A stretch of DNA of 64,000 nt, taken from the NCBI GenBank assembly GCA_009760885.1, contig CM019701.1, positions 19,770,630 through 19,834,629 on the forward strand. Direction: 5' to 3'. The notes below the pieces were generated by a model, which made no database searches, was not told the origin of the DNA, and saw only the letters and a program-made list of their open reading frames with translations. This DNA is from Achatina immaculata. Its lineage: Eukaryota > Mollusca > Gastropoda > Stylommatophora > Achatinidae. Shown here in pieces: positions 23,262 through 35,200 of this stretch. Each line of letters begins with the position of its first letter. Positions within the stretch are counted from its first letter, which is position 1. Both the position numbers and the translations under genes were made by a program.

Positions 23262-26200
23262 CTGCAAATAACAGGCAAAAGAAGGCATTAGGTATTCTAT
23301 GACCCAAGCCTCAGTTTTGCAAAATAAAACACTCAGCAATAAATTCCATGCAAATTCTTTAGATAAGACCAAAATCCACTTGAGATATTGTGGTTTGTCA
23401 GTTTCGAAAAACAGGCAACATTAATAAGAGGACAGCAAATAACAGCCAGCCTCTAGAAATACATAAAACAGATGAAGACAGAATAGATCACAAAATAAGA
23501 AATATTCCACAAGTTGCTAAGAGAAAAAAAACCACTGATATAGATATGCAATTTCAAGACAACACATGATTTCTGTTTCAGCATTATCAGAATTCCTATT
23601 TCTGTTGGCCATTTTTAATAGGTTTTTCTGGCTAATGTCAGAATACGACAGTTATTTATTTTTCCGTACAACCAATGTCAACTTTTAAGGTTTTGTACCA
23701 TATTTGATACTGCTATATGGTTGTGAAACTTTGACAGTTAACAAAAAGATGACAAAGAAATTGAAAGCAACAGATATATGATTTTGGAGAAAGCTGCAAC
23801 AAGTACCACAGACAGAAAAATAAAAGAGCAAGTACTCAAGGAAGTTTTAGAACAACAGAAACTAGTTAAAGTTAAAAAAAAAAAGACGGTCAAAATTTCT
23901 TGGACATGTCATGAGAAGACAGAAGTTAGAGAACTTAGTACTGACTGGAAAATTCAAGGGGAAAAGGAAGACAAGAAGGCCAAGAGAAAACATCTCAGTA
24001 GAGTTGATAAAGTGGCATGGAAAAAGAAAAGCATTTGAACTGATCAGAAACACCAAGATGGGGAGGCAAGATTATCAGTGCTATTCAGCATGGCACAAAA
24101 GAGTAATAATAATGGTACCATATTTGCCACTGACAAATCAAGAAGAAAAAAAGCAATGATAGGAAAAAAATCAGAAAAAAATAGTTTAAAAAATGCCAAC
24201 ATGTGGTTCTGGTTTTTAATAGGAAATTACAAGCTCTGACATTCAAAAAGAGCAAATAAGAAAGTAGCTATAATGTTCTTACATCTTACATCCTTCCTGT
24301 GCCATCATATGTCACATAAGACTCGCAGTGCATTTTCTTGCCATTAGTCTCTACTCTCAGCAAGCTTCACAACCTCATCAATGGATTTGATGCCTATTAT
24401 TTTAGCTTCTCTGGTCAGTGCTTCACATTCTTTAGGCTCTCTTGAGGTTGTCCTTTTTTCTCTTTTTTTTCCAGACTTTTGCCATTTGATATCTTTGCTT
24501 TGTGATTCTCTGGCTATTTTTACATGGTCCACTTTCTTTTCTTGATCACTGCTGAGATGGCCACATGCTCATTTCTCTTATCTCTTGCATTAGTCTTGAA
24601 TTCATTCCGTTATGTACAAAGTATTTTCCTTCAACATTTGTTTTCAAATGCTCCCAGATTGCTCTCTGTTTCTTTGGTTTATTTCCAGCTTTCATGTGCA
24701 CATGTAAGGATGGATAATACATTTGAGATAAATATCCCAATCTTTGTTCTTTAGCTTGGGAGTTTTGATTTCCATATTTTCTCAAGGTTCTTAAAGGCCA
24801 ATGCTGCCTTTATTATTTTGGTTCTAACTTCTTTTTTCATGTCCCCTTTCTGAGCGATGTAACTTCCAAGATACACAAAATAATCTACTTCTACTGCAGC
24901 TAGTTCCAAATATACTTTTTCATCTTGCATAATTAGATCTTGCATTATTTTCATCTTTTCCTTGTTGATCTCCAGTCTTATTTTGCTAGCTATTGAGTGC
25001 AGGGCATCTGCTTTTTTCTTGCATCATTTCCACATTTCCACCTATCTTACATCTTATAACCCTTCCCGTGCCATTAAACGTCACATAGGGCTTGCATGGT
25101 AGCTCACCAAAATTTTCAGCCTCATCAAGGGATTTTATACCTACTAATTTGGCCTCTTTAATAATGTCTTCTTTAGAGTTTCATGTGGTCAGCCTCTTTT
25201 TCTTTGGCCTGTTGTGTTCCATTTGATAGCTTGTTTTTGGATTCTCTGACTGTTTCTTCTCATCAGCACTATGTCATCTGCAAAATCAAGATCTTCTGAG
25301 TCCCCAGTACCCAGAACAATGTTATATTCAATTTCAAATGTAGCTAATTCACATCCATTCTATGTATTTGTAAGAAATCATCTCACGAGGTGCCTGGCAT
25401 CTGAATGTTCTGTAGTTCCATTATAGTTGGACTGACATGGGCAACCCACCAGGTATATGTATATAATTTTTTTTTTACAAAAGACTGATGTGTGTGTTTG
25501 AAGGCTAGTCTCATTGTGTGTGTTTGAAGGCTAGTCTCACTGTGTGTGTTTGAAGGCTAGTCTCACTGTCTATGTTTGAAGGCTAGTCTCACTGTGTGTG
25601 CTTGAAAGCTAGGCTCACTGTCTGTGTAATACTGAAGAAGCTGTACACACCACAGAATATACTCGTAGTTGATCTCCACTCTGACTGCAGCAGTAAAGCT
25701 TTATTCAGACAGTGAATGTGGGGCAAAGTCTTGAGCTGCCAGAATGACTATTCCTGACAATGAAGCACTCTCAGAACTTAGTAAAAGGTAGGTAAAGATA
25801 CCCCTGTTATGCCTCATAGGCACGCAGGTGATATGGCATTAGTGCCCATATTTTTTTTTTACCTGTTGGCGCACTTGATCAGCATCACGCCTGGCCACCT
25901 TTTCTTCCCCAGATCCAGAAGAAGTTAGGTACCCATTTCTACAGCCTGGGTGACTGGGACATCTCCAGCCAGATTTGAACCCTTGACCTTTGCTATGAGA
26001 GACTAGTGCACTAACCACTTTACCACTCAGATGGGCCCCCACCCCCCAAATTGTAATTTTCTGATAACTTTTGCGTTTCCTGCTTTCTATAAAATATGTG
26101 TAACTAATGATCTTTTTGCTGTCTGAGACAGAAAAAAGCATGATAATATAGTAACATGTGTACTTCAGAATCTAGGGCGATTACTTAATGTTCATCAGAA

Positions 26201-29200
26201 GTTAAAGTGTATCATATCCCAGGAAACATACACTGACACCAACTGGCATTTAAAAAAAATTTATAGGGCATTAAAGCACTAATTGTGGAATTGTTTGATG
26301 TAGAGAACTTACACAATATCTCCAATCTTGAGCTTTCGTTTTGGAGATGGGTTCATAATGACATATGACAGTGTGTCTGGACGTCTCCTTATCGAACCTT
26401 TTAGAAAAAATAAATTAAGGCAAATAGTCTCCTTTAGCTGTTTATTGTTTTCTTTGAATTAGATTGAATTGAGAAATTAATGTTTATTTCTCCTGTGTTT
26501 ATAATCTTTGAGATTCATAGCTAACCAACATCTTCTTGTCCCATTCCTATTTCAGCATCATTTAATTTAGATTCAGTTTCAACTTTTCACTTTCTCCGTT
26601 CAGTCTCGGTAAAATTTCTTTCTTCTGATCTAGAACATCCATCAATCAATCAAGTGTCATGCCGTGTGGCGTAGGTGATCATTTCTCTCCACAATTCCTT
26701 GTCTTTAGACTTGATTATTAGATCCACTAGTGACTTTTCTTCCTAGCCACACTGATAACCAATCCAGTAACTTCTCTCTCTGTCTGTCTCCTCTTCCTTC
26801 AATTTTTCCAGTTGCCACAATGTGTTCCAATTTTCCTATTCCCAGAAAGTGTCCTACAAATCTTGCTTGTCTGCCTCTTCTTCTTCTCTTCTTCTTCGTA
26901 TGCATTGTCTGTCTATATCTGCAGTCCTGTCTCTTGGATAAATTTCACTGTTTTTGTAATTCATGTATGGAACCATAGAGCTTATCTTCTTTAGTGGTTT
27001 CACTAGGCCAGTAATTATTTCTCAGTGTCTCATAGTTGGTGCAGTTTTGGAGGATATGTTCCACAGTTTGGGGCACCTGGGCATATGTACAAAGATTAGT
27101 AGTACAAACTTTAAACTTTGTATACATATGACTTCGGAGTCGGCTGTGTCCTGTTTGGAGATGGAAAATGGTGACTTGTTCCTTTCTGTTTAGCATGTGA
27201 TAGTCATCATGTGGTGGTGTTTGTGGCTTCCTGTAGGCTTTTATCATGCTTTTCTTCTGATTATAGGTGATCAGTATGTCTGGTTGCTCCATTTCAGTGC
27301 CCTCTTTGTCCAGACGGTCAGCTTTCTCATTGCCTGGTATCTCACAGTGGGAGGGAATCTACTGCAAGGTCACTCTGTGTTGTAAGCCAATTTCTGACAA
27401 GGCATCCTTAAGATCTGGTAGTTTGTTGCACTGAAGAGCTTCCAGTACTGATCTTGCATCTGTGAGAATTACTATGGGGCATGTATCAATTCTGGAGTCT
27501 GATAGTTTTTCAACTGCAGCAATAATTGCCCTAACTTCTGCATCATAGTTGTTGCAGTATTTTCCAGTGGATATGGAAATCTTGTCAGTGGTGTTGTTTG
27601 GATTTTCAATATGTGCTCCCGCCCCTCCATTCTTTATGGCATTGTGTGCAGATCCATCTGTATACACACATATTCAGGTGTCACATGGATATTTGTCATC
27701 TAGCACACTAAGTGTGGCTGTTGATCTTATAAGACTGCTTTGCATCTCACCATTCTGCACACCTTCCACTTCAGTCTGAATAGTTATTTGTGTATAATCT
27801 GCTTCTTTCCATGGTGTATGCTCGTGTACAGATGATAATGGAGCAACTACAGTTGGAAGGTCAGGTATCAGCTTACGTATACGCTTTGCCCGATAAATGA
27901 AGCTGCTTCTTTTAAGCCGTCTTAGTGCCAAGTTATTGAATCTCTCCTTCAGGGGATGGCTTACAGAGCTGAGGAATTTCTCTCCCAAGGTCATGACCTT
28001 TGTGTCTCTACATTCCTTTAGGCTTGAACACCACTTGCATTTCTACTATTGGTGTGGACCTCATGCCACCTGTGATAATCCATAGTGACTGATTTTATAC
28101 CTTGTCTAGATTATGCAGCGTAGTGTTTGATGCTGTGCACCAAGATGTTGAGCCATATTCTAAATGTGGCAGAATACTTTGCTGATCTATGTTCTTGAGG
28201 ATTCTTTCACTAGCTCCCCATGTGGTTCCACTTAATTTTCTTAATATGGCTAGTTTTCTTCTGGCTTTTGCTTCTGCACTGTTGATGTGTTGCTTCCAGG
28301 TCAGTTCTGAGTCAAGAGTCACTCCAAAGTAAGTGGGTTGGTTGTCCATCCTTAAGGATATTTCATTTACAAAGATCTTACCTGCTTTCTGTTTAGATGA
28401 GAGAGTGAACAGAGTGGTACTTGATTTCTCTGTGTTGATACTTACACACCATTTGTTTATCCATGATGTCACGATGTCTGCTACTCTTTGGAGTCTCTAT
28501 GTAGCAACTGTCGCGTATTCATCTGTACACCACATGACCAGATCATCTGCATACAGTGCCACTTTGATTCCATAGGGAAGTTCCTTGACTAGGTCATTAA
28601 TGAATACCAGGAATAGTGTAGGCGAAAGGACTCCTCCTTGTGGTACACCATGTCGCAGCAGTACTTTCTGGCTTTTGTGTCCATGCATTACTACTCTAGC
28701 TCTCCTATTGTGTAAATAGGCTTTATCCAGTTGTACAGTCTTCCATTCACATTGCAGTTTCTTAGTTTCCACACCAGACCTTTTTTCCATACTTTATCAA
28801 AGGCTTTCTTCAGGTCTATCCACACTGCTAGTACAAGGTCTTTCTCTTGGAATGCATCCTCAATCTCTTGAGAGAGATAGGTCACTTAACCTTCCGTACT
28901 GTAGTACCGCCTAAATCCTGCTTGTTGTGGAATGAGAAGGTTTTCACTTTCTAGGTACCATTTTAGCCTCAGGTCAATGATGTGTTCCATTGTTCTGCAT
29001 AGGCAGCTAGTGAGACTGATTGGCCTGTAACTGGAGGCTGTATCACTGTTTTTCCCTGGCTTTAGCAGTAGTACCATGCTTGCTTCCTTCCAGATTTGAG
29101 GTAACTTACCTGTGCTCCAGCACATATTGAAAATATCCAACAGCTTTCCAATTGCTGCCATTCCCAGATTCTTGATCATTTCATTGGACACTCCATCTGG

Positions 29201-32200
29201 CTCTGGTGATTTCCTTGGTTTCATTTTACTGATTGCTAGGTCTAACTCGCTGCATGTGATTGGTGCATCCATGACCTCCACTTTTCTGACTTATTCCTTT
29301 TCTTTCTGTGGGTTAATGCGCACTGTACGCTCTTTCTCTGGATGGATATCAATGTTGCAGTCTTGTGAAAACATGCGAGCAAAGTGATCTGCTACCTGCT
29401 TACCTGTAAGAGTTTTCCCATCCTCTTTTAGTGTAATCTTTGTACTTCTTCCAGTGTTCTCATAGTTTAACTGTTTGATTTGTTTCCACAGTTTTCTTCT
29501 ATCCTTTTCAAAATTTAGGGACTCTGTTTTCTCTCTCCAACTTTCCCGTCTGGCTTGCAGCTTGGCTCTTTGAAATTTGGCCTTAGCATGTTGGTAATTA
29601 TTGTGGTGTTCTTGGCATGGTCTATTTTCTGCTTGCTTTCGACCTGTTTCCACATCATCATGGAGTTTTCCCAGCTCACTAGACCAGTATGGTTCATAGT
29701 CCCTACAAGCTCCTCTGGGACTGGTTTCACAGGTGGCCTAAAGAATACAAGCGCTGAATTCCTTCACTATGCTGTTAATATCCTTACCTTCTATGGATAG
29801 CTGTCCCACCAGGATACCTGTGCGATGTCTGTACATTGTCCAGTTTGCTTTTTTATAGTTCCATCTGGGGAGAGAGCTACTGGTGCTAAGGAGTTCATTT
29901 TCTATTGTCAGGAAGACTGGTCGATGGTTGCTACTTCCAAGTTGTTTTCCAACTTTGCGTGTAATGTTCCACTTCAGGTCTGGAGAGTGGAATGCCAGAT
30001 ATGTCAACCCCTTGAGTAAAATGTTGGGGGATCCATTGGCTGGTTGATCAGGAGAAGTCCATTATCATCCTGCCAGCTCTCAACTTCCTCTCCTCTCTCT
30101 TGTCTATGTGGTCATAGCCCCAACTCTGGGAATGGCTGTTAAAATCACCACAGACCATCAGTCCTTTGTGTGGGATTGTTTCTAGAGCAAGTGGGTGGTC
30201 ATTAGGACAGCAATAGTTAAGGAGATGGAAGTCTGTATTAATGGTTTTTAGATGGATCATCTGGTATTCGACTCCTTCCATGTTATTCTTAACAAGTGTG
30301 AGTACTCCTCCTTTTCTTCTGTCCTGTCGATCTGATCTAAAATACTGATAGCCTCTGATTTTAAAGGTTTCATCTTTGGTTAGGTGTGTCTCCTGTATGC
30401 AACTTACCTGCTCTGCAAAGAGTATGTTCTCTAGTTCCACTTTTTTGCTATAGTCATCTCTAACACTGCTGACACTTTCAGCATTCCACTGCATTATTTT
30501 AAGTTCTTGCTTTTTGGCAGTTGTCTGATGTATTTTTTGGCCAGTAGCTCTACTCTCATGTCTCCTGGCTCCACAAGATGAACTGAGCAGACCTCCAGTA
30601 GCCTTGGATGGACCCTTTCAAGGCAGAGGGTCTTGCACTGCACCTGCCTGGTTAGTCTTCACAGGGCGAGCACCATGTTTGAAAACTGCAGATAGAGACA
30701 TTTCATTAGCGATAATGTGTGGTACCCTGATTTTTGCGATGTGCCTTTTGGCTGGGTAACTCTGACTTCAGCACCTTTCCTTGCTAGGCCAGACTGTGGT
30801 CTTGCTTGGACTGCCATGAAGACAGTGGTGTAGGCTGGCCTGACCAAAACTTTGTTTTTCAGCCTCTGGTGGCTGTACTTAAGTCCCTTCTCCATGTCAG
30901 ACGGTTTTGAGACAGTTCCACAAAGATACTCCGACTTTGGGATGAGGAATTCAATGAGTGCTTCAACAATATCCATTCCCCGCTACATATAGTCTGCTGG
31001 CTCTGTTTTGTTTACATCATTCTGATAGCCATTGTTGTAAAGACCTATAGGCTTGTCACGTCCTGGATTCATTGGTTTCACACCAGACTTTCCTCATCCC
31101 TGCTGACAATCTCCATCCACCAACCTGACATTACATTTTACAAAAATAACAATTACAATTAGTGTCGATTGCTACAAGTTTCTGGGCTACAGAAGTAAGT
31201 CAGGGTTTTTAAGCAAACAGATCTATGTTCCCTGTCTCACAAACACTATGTTAAGATATGTGTGTTCTTAACACAGTTGTTCCCAGGGGTTCTTGTCTGC
31301 CTCTGATCTTTGCTGTAATTTGTCTTTTAACTACAGTCTCTCTTAAGACTTCTTCATTGGTTTTCTTAGCTGTCCATGGTACCTTCAACATCCTTCTTAT
31401 GAACCACATTTCCATGACCTCCATATCTCTCTGTACTCTCTTATTCATGGACCATGCTTCACACTCATAAAACAAAATTGGCTCGATGTAACATTTAAGT
31501 ACTCGGAATCTTATTTCCATTGATATGGATCTGTTGCACAAGATGTTTATCATTTTCTGGAATACTGACTTGGCCTGAGCACATCTGCAGCACATCCATC
31601 CAGTGTCAAATGGTACCTTTTTTTATGATAATAATATAGAAATATTTCAACTTTAGGATTCTGTTATTGCTCTCTACCAAGGACAAAGGAGAAAAACATC
31701 AGTTATGAAAATGAAATATACCAAAAGTTTCAAAGAAATTTTGAACAAGAAACTCAATGTCACTGTTTGGTGGTACGTGCATTAACTCTTTGTCTCCCGG
31801 GGGTGTTTCCCTCAAAAGACCAAGGGGGGTAAATTTCACAATGTGAAATGGGATGGTTGTCACATTTAAAAGAATAACAAAGGCATAATCTGATCTGTAG
31901 TATGAAGTATTCTACCTTATTTTGAAGAAGAAAAAATGTATTTTGTTTTTCAAATAAAATTTTTAACATTTTGTTAGTATACAACAAAAAAAAGAGCTAA
32001 GAACTGAGAAGAAAGAATGGAAAATGAAGTAATAAAATACATTTTTTGTCACTTACCCATCAAGTTAATCCACTGTAGTTGGTCATATAATTCCATAATG
32101 AATAAGAATGTACACAAACATCTTGTCTTCAAATATCTTCCAAAATTTACACGAAAATATGCACTAGTTATGCATTCACAGCAAACTAAAAACACCAAGT

Positions 32201-35200
32201 GGATAGGTAATATTTACATGAAAACAAGTGGGCGGTCGTTGACTAATATTTACCAGAAAACAGGCCATTGTGTTTGCGTTTTTGTTTTTTTTTTAATTTG
32301 AAGCATTCTACAACATTTAATTATTTAAATTACACAATCTCCAGCATTACTTATTGTGATATTACAGCTAGTACTAGCAAAAAGCTGAGAAGTAGTATTA
32401 CCAGCTACCCTTCTAACACATTTTGCTGCTGGAGCAAAAATAAAACAATAGATCCTTTCAATCCGCGCCATGTGGGTGAAAATTCACAATCTCTACTACT
32501 GCATTCTCTACACCACAGTCTAGACATTTTAAAATTAAATTCTGAGCTTGTAATGCAGAAATATGCTGCTCTGGACGAAAGAAACTAGCAATGGAAGCCA
32601 TATTTGTTGATAAACAAAGGCCTAGCGACGATAAACTTTGAAATTCTCGCTTTAAATAAAGACAGAATCTCTCTCTCAACGCTCTCTTTGTTCAAGTTCC
32701 ACGCGCCCGGAAGGAAGTCAACTGCTGGTTTTAAGATACTTTGATTATTTTCAAAATTAAAGAGCTACAAACCATCATCGCACTGCGCATCTATAAGTGT
32801 ATAGTAACAGGGATACAGCCACGCAGGACGCGTGCCAAAATAGACAAAGAGTTAAGGAAAAATATACTCTTCAACAGAGCAATTTCAACCCTTTCCTGTT
32901 CTTTATCAAAGATTTATTAGACAAGCCTCTGACTTCTGGTACAAATTTTATTACTGATTAAATAGAAAAGGTATAGTTTAACTGACTTATTTGACATGTT
33001 CATCAATAAATTTCTTCATAAATTTAACTCTTATGTCAGAAAAGTAGGAAGTTTTACAACCAATTAAAATATTATAGGCATGCAAAGCTGTAAATAAGAT
33101 ATAATTATTCAGGATAGGAAAAGGTTAAAGTGATGTTGAAATATTTCAAAGAAAAATAAAACCTGTCATTCTATCATTCTACTTATGAAAGCATTTTATT
33201 TCATTTTATTTTTGAAGTTCAAATTTAATTTCTTGGAACAGGTATCTGTTATTTTCACTGAAAATTTTCTCTACCATTTTATAAAGCTGAAAGAATTTTT
33301 AAAAATCTTCTTGTAAATCTGAAAATCTTGGTCCTCTCTAAAGCATTCACTCATTGCATGCTACTTACTGTAGCCATCATTATCCAGATCTAAGCAATGC
33401 AGCCTGTTGCGAATGAGGCCACCCAGATCTTCATTTTCTGGTTTGCAAATCACAGAAAAACGATGTCGACTGATGGCAGACTGTGACCTTGACACACCTT
33501 GTTCTGAATGATAGGACTTTTTTGGTTGGCCTTCCTTCACTGTGGCCTGTAAATGTTTTATACACTTGAATTTATCACTTAAATGTGAATGTAATACTTT
33601 TCTTTCACCAATGTTCCCTCTGTAAAGACACTGATTTTTTATGTTATTCACATATAAATTGAAACTTGCTGCTCATAAATTGTTGGATCATATAATTTAC
33701 TGCTCACACAAAAATATTTTAACACATCCTAAATCACTCATTGTCTACTATCAAGCAGCCACAAAGATATGCAAGATAAAATAAACAATCTAACTCAGAA
33801 TGCAAACAACATAGAATTAAAGATCCACATAGGAAAGGCAAAGTTAATGAAGCAAAATGTGAACAACAGAAATATACTCAGAGTAGATAGCAAGTTAGTG
33901 GAGGAGGTCAACGAATTTGTATATCTTGGCAATAGAGTAGTAGAAAATGGAGAAACCACAGAGGACATCAACGGCAGACTGACTAGAGCAAACTAGGCTT
34001 TTGCAATGCAGCAGACTATATGGAAATCTAAAAAAACTAAGCATGAAGACGAAAATCAGGATATTTAAGAGTAATGTTCTAAGTGTACTACTCTATGGAA
34101 GTGAATGCTGGAAAATCACCAAAACCATAGAAAACAAGTTGAATTCTTTCCAGACTAAATGTTTATGATGAGTTGGACGAATATTTTGGCCAAACACCAT
34201 AAGAAATAACATCTTGTTGGCAGAAATGCAGATGAAGCCACTGACAGCAATTATTGAGGAAAGACGCTGGTGATGGTTGGGACATGTGCTCCGAATGACT
34301 GACAACTCACTACCAAAAATAGCACTAAGATGGACACCACAGAGGAACAGAAGTAAGGGTAGACCAAAAGAGACATGGAGAAGAACATGAGAGAGGATGT
34401 TGAGCAATAGAGGGCTCACATGGGCAAGAGCAGAAAAAAAGGCAAAGGACAGGCATTTGTGGAAAACCCTTGCGGAAGCCCCATGTGCCTTGGGCACTTA
34501 AGGTTCAAAGAGAGAGAGAGAGAAATCATTCATTAGAAGGAACACTGATCTTTACCATCATGGTACTTTTACATACACTCACCATTTTGAATCTTTGCAA
34601 GCTTTGTCTATTATTTAAATGTATTGTTTCATTGTTTGCGTGATCCAAGAACCTTAAAAAATTTCTAGCATAAGTGCTCTTTGTCAGAAAAGTGTCTATT
34701 ACTGACTGCTTCCTTGGAAAAGTTGGCACACAGTTTATATTTCTGGCTGAAAAACTCTGTTCCATTCAAATGGCTTTGCCATGGTGTTTCACGTTTGTTC
34801 TTATCTTACCAAAGAAGGAGTGTTTCAGATTTATACTCATTTTTTTTTTTGGATACATTATCCCTCTGTACATTTTTTCACTTTTTCCTCCCAATTCCAT
34901 CTTCTACTGATCCTGCTATCATATTCTTTCCTTCCATTATTACTATCACTGAATCCATTCCCCCAAACTGTCTTATTGTAAGAACTACTTATGTCCAACA
35001 CATTCTCACATTCTGATTTGCAGATTTCTGTTGTGTCCATGGTCTGCTGGTAACTGGTAAGGTGAATATAGTTTATAAATGGCTTGACTCCATCAAACTC
35101 TTAATACAAGTTGTGTTGATTCCTTATGTGTGAGCTTTCATTTTCTGCAAATTTACAGCAATAACTTTTTCTTTACACAAAAGTGGCTCAAAATGAGACC

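Larger units (their letters stand above)
26879..31291 (-). mobile_element. LINE-E, I-clade element with RNase H, near full length
   Basis: Inserted in LINE-D with a 13-bp target duplication (26866-26878 / 31292-31304). The 3' end at 26879 has a (gaa)n tail on the minus strand. From the 5' side: an ORF1-like piece (30659-30976); APE endonuclease (IQETHL and [12 protein letters not shown] at 30048-30494); RT ([16 protein letters not shown] and YRPISLTSC at 28886-29281; [13 protein letters not shown] and LYADDLVMW at 28497-28790); RNase H ([25 protein letters not shown] at 27359-27667); and the tail domain ([19 protein letters not shown] and VEHILQNC at 26945-27292). About 4.4 kb. Several stops and frameshifts; inactive. 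Confidence 0.9.

Noticed and set aside
32041..32110. Possible extra Slo2 exon on the minus strand ([14 protein letters not shown] followed by GGTAAGTG), whose donor phase would fit exon w12
   Set aside because: No AG upstream gives the phase needed after exon w11, there is no pyrimidine tract, and it lies inside the piggyBac-like element.
32458..32679. 73-codon frame inside the piggyBac-like element
   Set aside because: Too short, no transposase motif recognised; kept only as a remark in the element entry.
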